From positions 52,852,856 through 52,916,855 of the forward strand of contig OZ024874.1 in NCBI GenBank assembly GCA_964017185.1: DNA of 64,000 nucleotides, in the 5' to 3' direction. The translations under genes and the position numbers were made by a program. Below, in pieces: positions 54,262 to 63,720 of this stretch (within the stretch, counting starts at the first letter, position 1; each line of letters opens with the position of its first letter). A model generated the notes under the pieces. It saw only the letters and a program-made list of their open reading frames with translations. It made no database searches and was not told where the DNA came from. Source of the DNA: Rugalucina vietnamica (lineage: Eukaryota > Mollusca > Bivalvia > Lucinida > Lucinidae).

Positions 54262-54435
54262 CCACGATCTGGCAGGTGGGCGCGGCATCCCAGGCCCCAT
54301 CGGCTTGACACTGTACCTGAGCATTACCCACCATATTGTAGCCAGTGTCACAGGAATATGTCGCTTGTTGTCCATATGTGGTTCCTGCTGGTATATCCAC
54401 AGCGCCATTGTCAGGATTGGCCAGAGGACCGCAGT
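54262..54435 (-). CDS. CCP (sushi) domain exon, CCP-A copy 2
   Basis: A 174-nt exon, acceptor TTTAG, donor GTAAGT, phase 1-1; 58 residues with cysteines 2, 29, 43 and 55 and tryptophan 49. It closely resembles the exon at 60981-61154 (shared GAVDI.AGTTYGQ and TYSCDTGYNMVGN), and the homology runs on into the intron upstream (54436-54560 against 61155-61290). The duplication unit therefore included intron sequence. Confidence 0.9.
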
Positions 54436-55118
54436 CTAAATGGTACAGAGCGTTTAAAGTTACATGGCTATTGAAGCACTGAAACATTTTGCAATATTTA
54501 TTGCACAGATGGTGGCAGATCATAATGAGTATTGTACTGGTAAAAGTGCAGATATGTTTCAAAACACTGGTAAGATCAGAGTGCATATTGCAGACACTGT
54601 ATGGCACTGATCAGGGCCCAGTTGTTCAAAACTAACGACGTCGTTAGTTAACATTTCGTTAAAATTTCAAACATCAATATTATAAATACACTGTTATTTT
54701 TTGTTGAAAAAATGTGAGAATCCTTTGCACTGCAAAGGATTCTCACATTTTTTCAACAAAAATAACAGTGTATTTGTTACTTTAGCTGATATTTACTTAA
54801 CAAATTTATGTCTTAACGACATCGTTAAGCTGACGATGCTTTGAACAACTGGGTCCTGATGTCTAATTATCTCCTCAAAAGAAAAATCGAGCAAATGGGC
54901 TGTTTTGTTATCATTGTTGAATATAAAATAAAAGAATTTGGTAAGGCTTTCTTAAAGTAGAAGGTAGCAAAGAGTAAGATGTACAGCATCTCAACAAATG
55001 TGTTATACATGTACAAACCAAATACTTTAGATATTTTATACATTTTCCTCGACTCTTGGCACTATACAGATCTCCGGATTGTATGAGCGTAGCTATTGGT
55101 AGGACGTAAAATCAAAGC
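54436..55118. other. intron; duplicated at 44060-44640 and carrying a MITE
   Basis: 54436-54560 matches 61155-61290, and 54520-55118 matches 44060-44640. The MITE at 54612-54858 is present only here. Confidence 0.7.
54612..54858. mobile_element. 247-bp palindromic MITE with AT duplication
   Basis: Termini CAGGGCCCAGTTGTTCAAA and, complemented, CAGGACCCAGTTGTTCAAA, with AT on both sides (54610-54611 and 54859-54860). The interior is almost one long hairpin (around 54685-54775, 'gttgaaaaaatgtgagaatc' and its complement). A 2-bp AT duplication with CAGG ends is compatible with ISL2EU/Harbinger-related elements, but I cannot confirm the superfamily. The homologous place at 44.17 kb has no element. 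Confidence 0.75.
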
Positions 55119-56456
55119 GTTTACACGGCTAACAAACCTTTAAATGCGTAACCGCGGTTAAGAAAAGAAATCCGATTCATGTCCTTCCGGTTTCGCATCA
55201 GATGACCAACAAAAGGTAAACAAACTTTTGCAGCTCGTGTTTCCGAGTAAAATATTTCGATTCGAAGACAAATATTATAATTCTCTCAATGCTATTTTAT
55301 TACCAAGACATTGCTATATTTGGACCCTAAAGGATTTCCAGAAATTTTTCTTTATAATCATGATTTTTATTCCCTACCCCAAACCACATGTTGGGATTGC
55401 ATTGTACACGACGAAAATGTGGGTCAGTCGCAGGGATATTTTTAGATTTCCGCTCATTACGTCCATATTAACGGAAAGCAGTTACAGTGCGCAGATGATT
55501 TTAACATTGTGTGAGGTCTGGTGACAGTTTCGTTGCCTCTGGCCAATGCATTCTATGCATATGTGGTTAAAAGCTGTGTCAACATTTCGGTTACGAATTT
55601 AATTATTAGAATGATAGCAATATAGTCATTATAGAACACATGTATTAAAGCTTTTGTTTTTGTTAATTGTTTTACGCTGAAGATTATTGTCATATTCTCT
55701 CGTCCTTTCTTAATAGTTGCTTACTCAAATTCGGTGTGGTTGTGATATTTGCAGTGAAAATGTTTGATATAAAATAATACAAACTGTCTATGAAATACAT
55801 GTAATACAATAGTTCACATGCATGATATTCCTGTTCATGAAGACGATTTTACAGCATTCTGTATACTTTAATTTGTTTTTCTTGGTTTTATGTCTTTCAA
55901 AACGCTTTACAGGGAAATAAATACCATATCTTGAACAGGTTGAGGTTTTCAAACGTATCTTGAAATATATCCTTCATATTTTAATGATTAAATGCGTACC
56001 CATCTTTTCCTTCCCTTCAAATCGATAATGACGGGCACTAACTCAACGAAATACTGGCACAGACATCAGATGCAATTTAGTTCATACATATCTGTAAATT
56101 TGTCGTGGAACAATCACTAAAATTTTATATTTAACAGCAAATTGTCCAATTTTTAGTTGTATTTCGCCGACTTTGGCCTTGTTGGAACACCAGGTTCGAA
56201 GAAGGGAATAAATAACTCAAAGACCATAAAATTATTTTGCGAGCTACTTTGGTGCTGAGTTACAATAGTAAATAAGTGACAAAATAGCATTCATAGATAA
56301 TCGATATATTTCTGTACTAAAATATAATCATCAATCGATCCTAGTAGTGTATGTTTTGTTTACCTTTTCTTGGTCTTCATATGCGGAACCGGAAGGGCGT
56401 GAATCGGATTTTCTTTCTTAACCGGCGGTTACGCATTTAAAGGTTTGTTAGCCGTG
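55119..56456. mobile_element. 1.34-kb TIR element at a TTAA site
   Basis: About 90-bp inverted ends (ACGGCTAACAAACCTTTAAA and onward through 'tccgattca', 'ccttccggtt', 'aaaaggtaaacaaa'). The right flank is TTAA and the left TTTA. The unoccupied homologue at about 44613 reads 'aaagcattaatg', so TTAA is the target. TTAA targets suggest piggyBac or Kolobok groups. No transposase is recognisable inside (a 98-codon plus frame at 55228 has no motif), so it is presumably non-autonomous. Confidence 0.78.
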
Positions 56457-56967
56457 GTTAATGCAAAGGTACAAGTGGGCAATGGTCAGGAAAAGGCACA
56501 ATTAGAAAGAAATAATTCACATTCCAAATACCGAGGTGGGAAAAACTAAATTGACAATTAGGTACAAATACTAAAAACATATCGTAACCCAGCAGACATT
56601 TGACGTCAGTTGGACGTCAGATAGACGTCAGACTCCGACGTCATAATGACGTTGGATTTAGGTTGATTTTGAAAGTTTGTTTGACGTCAAAAACAGATGT
56701 CATTCTGACGTCAAAAACAGACGTCATTCTGACGTCAGAAAAACAACGTTGGTTTGATGTCTCAAATGTGACGTCATAATGACGTTGGGGTTAGGTTGAT
56801 TTTGAAAGTTTGTTTGACGTCAAAAACAGACGTCAATCTGACGTGCTAAAACCGATATCGTGAATGTTTGTTCGCAGTTTAATTAACATTCTGAAATCCT
56901 GAAGTGGATTCAGTAGTGCGGTGATGCACTATTGTTATTCCCTTTCACTCCTTTGATAGAGTTAGTC

Positions 56968-57448
56968 GGTTTTTTTCTTCCTGGGAACCAACCAGTACTA
57001 GGGTTTGCTTTTAGTTACCTTTCCTGGGTAGAACCAGTACTTGGAGGTTGCTTTTCCCGGCGAGCACCCGAAGGCTCAAACCGGGGTTTGCTTTTTGTAA
57101 TACCGTTCCTGGGTAAAAACCAGTACTAGGTTGATTTTTTTTTGTTTTTGTTTTTCGTTTGACACCGTTCCTGGGTCCACCTTAACCAGTACTTGGATAA
57201 ACATTTCGGTTTTTTTCTTCCTGGGAACCAACCAGTACTAGGGTTTGCTTTTAGTTACCTTTCCTGGGTAGAACCAGTACTTGGGAGGTTGCTTTTCCCG
57301 GCGAGCACCCGAAGGCTCAAACCGGGGTTTGCTTTTTGTAATACCGTTCCTGGGTAAAAACCAGTACTAGGTTGATTTTTTTTTGTTTTTCGTTTGACAC
57401 CGTTCCTGGGTCCACCTTAACCAGTACTTGGATAAACATTTCGGGATA
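56968..57448 (+). repeat. tandem duplication, ~242-bp unit of CCTGGGTA..CCAGTACT motifs
   Basis: 'ttttcttcctgggaaccaac' occurs at about 56970 and 57210. Inside each unit 'cctgggtagaaccagtactt' and variants recur four or five times. Found only in the left arm of the fold-back element. Confidence 0.8.
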
Positions 57449-58272
57449 TACAAAATGTTTAAGATGTTAAGTCACTTTGATGTTGGTATATCTTATTCAT
57501 GTCAAATTTTATTGTTATATGGTGCTAAAACAAATAAGACATTAGTGTAAATAATAAGACTATTGTGAACAATCAATAATTTAAAATGGTGAAATAAGTA
57601 TTAAAATATACAAATTTCATTTTCGTCTTAATAGAAGGTTTAATAATTTAGTGAAAGACTTTATTTTGATTAACAAATAATTATTTTTTTCTAAATTAAT
57701 TAAGCATGGTGATTTCCGATACGAGACCTAGATATGGCTTTTTTAAAAGTTGCAATGTTGAAATTATTATTTGAATTTGATGTTGTTACATTTGCGCAAG
57801 AAATTATGTCAGTTCAAGGGCAGCTAACTCTGTCGACATATGACGTTAGACTTACGTTTGAATCCGGCATCATTTCGACGTCATATCAATACGTCCACTG
57901 ACGTCAGGACTGGACGTCAGGTGGACGTTGGTTATTGGTTGTATGACGTCGTGTCCAAAATACAACCAATATCCGACATCAAGTTGACGTCAGATGCCTG
58001 CTGGGGACGTGTTTTTCATATATGTCGACAGAGTTAGCTGCCCTTAAACTGACATAATTTATTACACATATTATGTAACATCATATGACGTCGCTGTTTT
58101 CCAGTGGATAACGTCATGTCATAAAAATCGTATGACCACACGTGTAATAACACTTTTGCGGGAATACGTAACGTCATTGACGACGTCCGTAACAACAATG
58201 TAAATTTTCATTGAAAATATGTCCACTTCGAAGGCGATAAAATCCTATTTTAGAAGTCATATGATAAAACGA

Positions 58273-58365
58273 ATCTTACACTCGTGGTCATTTCATATGA
58301 AATTTATTAAACTCGCTGAAGGCTCGTTTAATAAATTTCATATGAAATGACCACGAGTGTAAGAT
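58273..58365. repeat. perfect hairpin, 40-bp arms, 13-bp loop
   Basis: ATCTTACACTCGTGGTCATT and 20 more bases pair without mismatch with 58326-58365 around 'tcgctgaaggctc'. It lies in the core of the fold-back element. Confidence 0.9.
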
Positions 58366-59022
58366 CCTCTATATAATATCAAATTCAAATAATAATTTCA
58401 ACCTTGCCACTTAAAAGTCATATCTGAGTCTCGTATGGGAAATCCCATATTTCGCCCTCATGCTTAATTAATGTAGAAAAAAATGATTATCTATTAATCA
58501 AAATAAAGTCTTTCACTAAATTATCAAACTTTCAATTAAGATGAAAATAAAATTTGTATATTTTAATATTTATTTCACCATTGTTCAGAATAATCTTATT
58601 TCTCGCACTAATGTCTTATTGGTTTTAGCACCATAAAGCAATAAAATTTTGCTTAAATAAGATGTACCAACATCAGGCTGAATTAATATCTTGAACATTT
58701 TGTATGTTCTGAAAAACTCTATCAAAGGAGTGAAAGGGACTATCAAAAGTGCATCACTGCTCTTCTGAATCCACTGTTATTCAAAAATGCGAAAAAATAT
58801 ACACCTTAAACTATTTATATGACATGAATTCAAACGTCGTTTTTAGGACGTCAGATTGACGTCAGCTTTCAGACGTTAAACCGACGTTGGCTTTAGCACG
58901 TCAGATTGACGTCTAGTTTTGACAGCCAAAAAATTTTGAAAATCAACCTACTCCAACGTTATTATGACGTTGGAGTCTGACGTCAATCTGACGTCCAACG
59001 AACGTCAAATGTCTGCTGGAAG

Positions 59023-59332
59023 TAACATAGAAAAAAAGAAAGGAAGAAAGCAAAAGAAACACACGAAACGAATGATCTGATTTTTACCCAAAGTGAAGTT
59101 TCATTAATTTGCACACCACACATGGTCAGAAGTATGAAAAACACAAGGTCTAAATCACGTCTTGATTACGACGTCTAACTGACGAACTAGTTTGACGTCA
59201 AAACAACGTCCAATCCAGACGTCCAAAAGACGTCAGGAAATGACGTCTGATAGACGTTGGAAATTGGTTATATGACGTCGCGACCAAAATATAACCAATA
59301 TCTGACGTCAAACAGACGTCAGGTGCCTGCTG
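59023..59332. repeat. spacer and second GACGTC-rich element
   Basis: 59140-59332 carries 'tgacgtctgatagacgttgg' and 'aaacagacgtcaggtgcctg', ends CTGCTGGG, and resembles the core element at 57838-58010. A matching left terminus is not visible. The whole of 56590-59332 may be one composite insertion, since intron homology resumes exactly at 59333. Confidence 0.6.
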
Positions 59333-59639
59333 GGAAGCCGAGTGAGCAGCTATTTCCCAATAGGCGACCACTCAGTTACCCGAATTTAACTAAAATATGA
59401 AAACATACATAAGGTTCAAACAACACAAAAATTCGACACCAAAACACAAAACAAATAGAACCACAACAGAAGTATCGCCTTGGAACGATCAGTAATATAA
59501 AATCACTGGGGGCTTACAGAGCTCTAACATCACCCTCATCTTCTGCAATGGTTCACAACATTTAGTTAGTTGTTCGGTCCTCGTGGTGAATCTCTAACTA
59601 GTCAATGATTCTAGTTATTTAAACCATTCACTACCTGAC
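59333..59639. other. intron repeat U (also at 62370-62650)
   Basis: 'gccgagtgagcagctatttc' to 'agaagtatcgccttggaacg' matches 62495-62650, and the preceding part of the unit is at 56460-56590. A part (59480-59605) also occurs at 24713-24850. It precedes a CCP exon on the plus-strand map in both places, showing that exon and intron were duplicated together. Confidence 0.7.
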
Positions 59640-59819
59640 CTATTAGTCGACAGGATTGGTCTTCAGCGCCACTCCAGAATCCGTCGGTCTGACATGTCCG
59701 TTTAGCAGTACCGGTAAGTTGGTACCCCGTGTTACAACTGTAAGTGGCTATCGAGTTGTATACCGTAGTATCACTGTATGAGATCGTGCCATCTGTGGGA
59801 TCTGTCAAGTCCCCACAGT
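59640..59819 (-). CDS. CCP (sushi) domain exon, CCP-B copy 1 (intact)
   Basis: A 180-nt exon, acceptor ATTCAG, donor GTCAGG, phase 1-1; 60 residues. Cysteines 2, 29, 43 and 57, tryptophan 49; blocks DCGDLTDPTDG and YSCNTGYQL. It is the intact parent or sister of the broken exon at 44641-44818. The donor GTCAGG is weaker than the GTAAGT of its neighbours. Confidence 0.9.
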
Positions 59820-60162
59820 CTGAATTAAATAAAAGTTTGACTAAAGTAAGAATACAAATTAGCCCTGTTTGTCATCATGCGCAGAAGATAAAGGGCTCAA
59901 GTTCTACATATAACGCGGTGATCTCGGGCATTCCGCGTTAGCGATATCAAAACATTCACAAATACCCAACACCATGAAGCGTGACCTAACGACTTATCCA
60001 TAGGGTTGCAGTTTGTGGTGTCAGTAGGAGTGTGTCCCGTCCTACAAAGAAACTTAGACAAGCCTCCGTCATCTCGGAACCCGAAGTTACTATTAGTGAT
60101 ATCAAAACAATAATAAATATCCTGAGCATCACGAGAGCGAATCAATGGACCTCTCAACTTAC
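59820..60162. other. intron with decayed EGF half-exon
   Basis: On the minus strand, 59995-60110 reads FGFRDDGGLSKFLCRTGHTP and TTNCNP, about two-thirds of an EGF exon without its first cysteines. It is a relic of a further tandem EGF copy, also present in the 45.3 kb duplicate. Confidence 0.6.
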
Positions 60163-60297
60163 CCACTGGCTCGCAGTTTGTGGCGTCAGTAGGAGTGTGT
60201 CCCGTCTCACAAAGACACTGTGGGCCCCCTCCGTCATCTCGACACTCTACGTTGGTACCAGCACAATCCGCGGTAATGGTGCATGCGTCATTAATAT
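60163..60297 (-). CDS. EGF-like domain exon (first copy)
   Basis: A 135-nt exon, acceptor ATTCAG, donor GTAAGT, phase 1-1; 45 residues beginning DINDACTITADCAGTNVEC. Cysteines 6, 12, 19, 28, 30 and 42. The leading D-I-N-D recalls calcium-binding EGF modules, but the full cbEGF consensus (the D/N after C3 and a conserved aromatic) is not clear, so calcium binding is uncertain. Sits between CCP-A (61.0 kb) and CCP-B (59.7 kb). Confidence 0.9.
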
Positions 60298-60980
60298 CTG
60301 AATTGGGAAGTAGAAATTTAACATTTGCTTTTAACATACATGTATGTATAAACGCGCGACGTCTGACCAGCTGCTCAGCTGTGTACTATTTCCTGAATTA
60401 TTTGAAGCTGTAAATGTCGATTCGAAGTCGCAAGTTCAATAAATAAATAAAATAATAATAAAAAAAAATCATGCTATTTTACTCACATATGGTTTCAGAT
60501 TTCCACATTCTATTAGAATAATGTCTCCGCGTAGGAACTTGAACCTGAAGCTTTTTATTGAGGTCATTTCCTGTCTCCCGATCGTGGGACAAAATCTTAA
60601 CTCATCGTGTAAAAATGACCAAAATGGCAATGTCTTCCGATCGAGAAAATGTCCCCGTTTTTGAGAATTATCCCTACTGACATGAGACAGACGTCAGGCT
60701 AAGCATTTCTGCTCGGCTAAGCAATTCTGCTTCTTAGACTCCGACTGTCTAGTAGTGGCGGAAAACCCAGGGCAGTTCTCGACGTTCGATCGGGAAATAC
60801 CATGTGAAACCACGACAGTCAGTTTTGAACGCATAAATATGTAAAATAAAATCTCGAAACTTTAACAAGAAACGTCGACACGTTCAAACGTAACGGATAC
60901 ATACTCTGAGGCAAGGCGCTTCCAAACAAAACAATTATAGCGACAATAGTCACTAACATTATAAAACGGTTTACACTTAC
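60298..60980. other. intron, nothing recognised
   Basis: 683 bp between CCP-A and EGF exons. A short 'ggctaagcatttctgctcgg' direct repeat at about 60698-60730. Confidence 0.45.
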
Positions 60981-61154
60981 TCACAATCTGGCAGGTGGGA
61001 GCGGCCTCCCAGGTCCCATCGACTTGACACTGAGCCTGGGAGTTCCCCACCATGTTATAGCCTGTGTCACAGGAATAAGTTGCTGTTTGACCGTATGTGG
61101 TCCCTGCTGATATATCCACGGCGCCGTTGGCAGGATTGTTTAAAGCCCCGCAGT
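60981..61154 (-). CDS. CCP (sushi) domain exon, CCP-A copy 1
   Basis: A 174-nt exon, acceptor TTTAG, donor GTAAGT, phase 1-1; 58 residues, cysteines 2, 29, 43 and 55, tryptophan 49. Unlike the other exons it ends in A rather than G before the donor, so the junction residue with the EGF exon is N instead of D. Sister of 54262-54435. Confidence 0.9.
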
Positions 61155-61657
61155 CTAAATGATACAGAGCGTGTAAAATTACTGGGCTATTGCAGCACTA
61201 AGGTTTTGCAACATTTATTGCACAGATCATGGATCTTATGGATAATGGATCATTATGGATATGGTACGTCATTGTATGCAGGTTTTCACTGGTATAAACA
61301 GATATTGTTTAAAGGTTGTTTTTTTGCAGCTTCATTATTCATAAGTTAAGGGGGCGGAATGGTTTGTTAAGTTTTCTGGACACTAAAAGAGATTCAGATT
61401 TGGCAGCATTGAATTTAACAAGCCATCATTCAGTCCACCGATGAATCAGTTCCAAATCCGATTTTAGACACCCAGCTGCTTCAAATGGATCGTAACTGAG
61501 TGGCCACCTATATGGAAAATAGCTGCTCACAATAACAAGACTTGAAACAATAACAACCACAACGGAAGTATCGCCTTGGACCGATCAGTAATATAAAAGT
61601 ATTTTACACATTACACATCATACTGAGGCACTGGTATATTGTTGTTATATATTTGCT
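61155..61657. other. intron; partly duplicated at 54436-54560
   Basis: 61155-61290 matches the intron upstream of CCP-A copy 2. 61500-61600 matches part of intron repeat U ('aagtatcgccttggaccgatc'). Confidence 0.55.
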
Positions 61658-61669
61658 AAAAAAAAAAAA

Positions 61670-61718
<49 letters not shown>
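61658..61718 (+). repeat. poly-A tract (about 60 bp)
   Basis: One C interrupts an otherwise uniform A run. On the minus strand, as transcribed in the CCP gene, it is a poly-U tract inside an intron. Confidence 0.9.
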
Positions 61719-61719
<1 letters not shown>

Positions 61720-61927
61720 GCATACATATGAAGTGCATGCATGTGCCTGTATGTTTAGTGTGTAGTGTGTTATTTGTCATATTGAAGTTGAGGCTTGAAT
61801 TCTTAAGTTTTGTCATTCAGCATTTTAGACATTTAGACATTCTGAGTCATAAAAGCAATTTATTTTACGAAACATCATTCTTAATAGAATATTTCTTGTA
61901 AAAAGGTCAGTTTAGGAAGGCACTCAC

Positions 61928-62098
61928 CGAGAGGTGTACAAGGATCTGGGTTTGCTGTCCATGTTCCGTCGGCTTGGCATTGCATCTCTCCCCCGCCAAT
62001 GTACCCAGCATTGCACATAGCGATTGATGTTCCGGCATAAACGGTGTCATCGTATCCCGGTTCTAACTGACCATTGGGGATATCAGGAGTTCCACAGT
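61928..62098 (-). CDS. CCP (sushi) domain exon
   Basis: A 171-nt exon, donor GTGAGT, phase 1-1; 57 residues, cysteines 2, 29, 41 and 54, tryptophan 47. Blocks DCGTPDIPNGQL and CNAGYIGGG. The GYIGGG / GYVGGG segment is shared with the exons at 62.8 and 63.6 kb, grouping these three apart from the A and B types. Confidence 0.9.
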
Positions 62099-62761
62099 CT
62101 GTAATCAGATATGCATATAAAACCAACAAAAACAAGATATGAAGGACCAGAATATACTATCGACACCATGTAAAGTGAACGATGAAAGTTGACGAGGAAT
62201 GTACTGCATATAACAGACAAATATGTATCATTAAAAGAAGAGCAAATGAGAAAATGGTTATACGGTGAGTATATGAGAGAAACTGCTTCTAACATTCTAT
62301 CTATCTCTATATATTGCCATACGCCCTCGCGGACATTCTAGGCAGGGTAAACATAAATGTGCATGTATTTGTGAAAAGGTACAAGTAGGCAATGATCAGA
62401 AAATGGCGCAATCACAAAGAAATTTCCACTCCACAAACCGAGGGGTGGGAAAAAACTAAAATGACACTTAGGTACTTATACCAAGAAAACATATCGTAAG
62501 CCGAGTGAGCAGATATTTCCCAATAGGCAGCCACTCTGTTACCCGAACTTAATTAAAATATGAAAACGTACATAAGGCTTAAACAGCACAAAAATTCGAC
62601 TCCAAAGCACAAAACAATTAGAACCACAACAGAAGTATCGCCTTGGAACAAAGCTTGCATTATATTTGCGAAGGGTAGGAATAATAGCTCGCCAAATATG
62701 TGTTTGTTATATTCGCACAATTTACCTCATCAAAATGTCCGAATTTTATTTCAAAACTTAC
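62099..62761. other. intron with repeat U
   Basis: 62370-62650 is repeat U without the fold-back insertion: 'catatcgtaagccgagtgag' runs straight through where the copy at 56590/59333 is interrupted. Confidence 0.7.
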
Positions 62762-62923
62762 CAATTGGTGCACATGATGGCAACGGCATCCGCCAATTCC
62801 CATTTGTCTCACAAAAAGCGTCCCCTCCACCTACATACCCCGTGTTGCAGACGACATTTGCAAGTTCGCCGTAAAGTGTGGAACCGGTCATGACGCCATT
62901 GGTGATGGTTTCTGTCCCACAGT
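62762..62923 (-). CDS. CCP (sushi) domain exon
   Basis: A 162-nt exon, acceptor ATTCAG, donor GTAAGT, phase 1-1; 54 complete residues plus the split codon. Cysteines 2, 26, 38 and 51, tryptophan 44; blocks DCGTETITNGV and CNTGYVGGG. At the short end of the CCP length range. Confidence 0.89.
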
Positions 62924-63558
62924 CTGAATATTTCAGGACATTATATTTAACATGACGCCATTACTCAAACCAAAATTAATGGTTTTGATTTTGATGAAAA
63001 AAACATCAGTAAATGATAAATAAAAATAACAAGCAAATGTGGAAAAGATGAAAAACGCATCTTTGAAAAATAACTAAATTTAAATAACTGAGCAATAGTA
63101 ATTTTCAAAGTATACATAAGTATATATATGGATGAATAATTATTAAACACAATGTAAAATTGGATGGATAATTAATGCAAACATGCATTGCCTAAACTAG
63201 TGTTAACTAGTGTTAAGACCAGGGTCCAAACTTACATTCCTCAAAGTTAAGATCAGTAGGGGTGAGTTGAGTAACATTAAATGACATAAATGTTATTTAC
63301 ATTTCATAATTTTGATATAAAATTCGTCCTTAAATTTAAGGACGCGTTTAAGTTCGAGTGCCAGTATATTTATTTGACTACTTTTCAACATTGGCTTACA
63401 TGTTGGCTGCTGTCACGCCCAGTTGAAAACAGTATGTCTGAATGAATCTTCATAATTCATTATACTTATTTTCACTTTTCATTAATTTGATTTTTCTCGA
63501 GTTGGTTATTCATGACAAGTGTCTTTCATAGTTGTATAAGTTTCTGATAATTTCTAAC
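62924..63558. other. intron, nothing recognised
   Basis: 635 bp, AT-rich. 'aaatttaaggacgcg' near 63335 forms a small palindrome with the preceding 'ccttaaattt'. Confidence 0.4.
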
Positions 63559-63720
63559 CTCTTGGATCACAACTAACGTTTATCTCCCAGCTACCATCCG
63601 CCTGACAAGTTAGAGCTGGGCCACCTCCGATATAACCCGTTACACAACTAATAAACGGCGATCCTCCGTAATCTGTGTCCCCTAAACTCACCCCATTGTC
63701 GACATTTGGATTGCCGCAAT
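63559..63720 (-). CDS. CCP (sushi) domain exon, most upstream seen
   Basis: A 162-nt exon, acceptor TTTCAG, donor GTTAGA, phase 1-1. Cysteines 2, 26, 39 and 51, tryptophan 45; blocks DCGNPNVDNGV and CVTGYIGGG. Its phase-1 acceptor needs at least one more upstream exon, presumably with the signal peptide, beyond the window's right edge. Confidence 0.9.

Larger units (their letters stand above)
56590..59022. mobile_element. 2.4-kb nested fold-back element with GACGTC-rich ends
   Basis: The left end CCCAGCAGACATTTGACGTC and the right end ACGTCAAATGTCTGCTGG are complementary. Both arms are dense in TGACGTCA. Inner arms also pair (57470-57790 with 58375-58690; 'agttcaagggcagctaactc' with its near-complement at about 58030), around a core GACGTC-rich element at 57838-58010 that ends GCCTGCTGGGG. 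The left arm holds a ~242-bp tandem duplication that the right arm lacks. There is no coding capacity. The surrounding intron sequence is uninterrupted at 62490-62510. Confidence 0.75.

Noticed and set aside
54142-54474. Plus-strand 110-codon frame across the CCP exon
   Set aside because: Antisense shadow of the minus-strand CCP-A exon, which has proper splice sites and cysteine spacing.
55228-55524. 98-codon frame as the transposase of the TTAA element
   Set aside because: No DDE-type motif or zinc finger, and far too short; probably chance.
56580-56860. TGACGTCA cluster read as a host CRE enhancer
   Set aside because: The octamers belong to the terminal repeats of a mobile fold-back element and recur in its relatives; host enhancer function is not shown. 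Kept only as a finding about the element.
60032-60413. Plus-strand frames across the EGF exon
   Set aside because: Antisense shadows of the minus-strand EGF exon and its decayed neighbour.
61604-61901. Poly-Phe / poly-Lys frames
   Set aside because: Artefacts of the 60-bp A tract.
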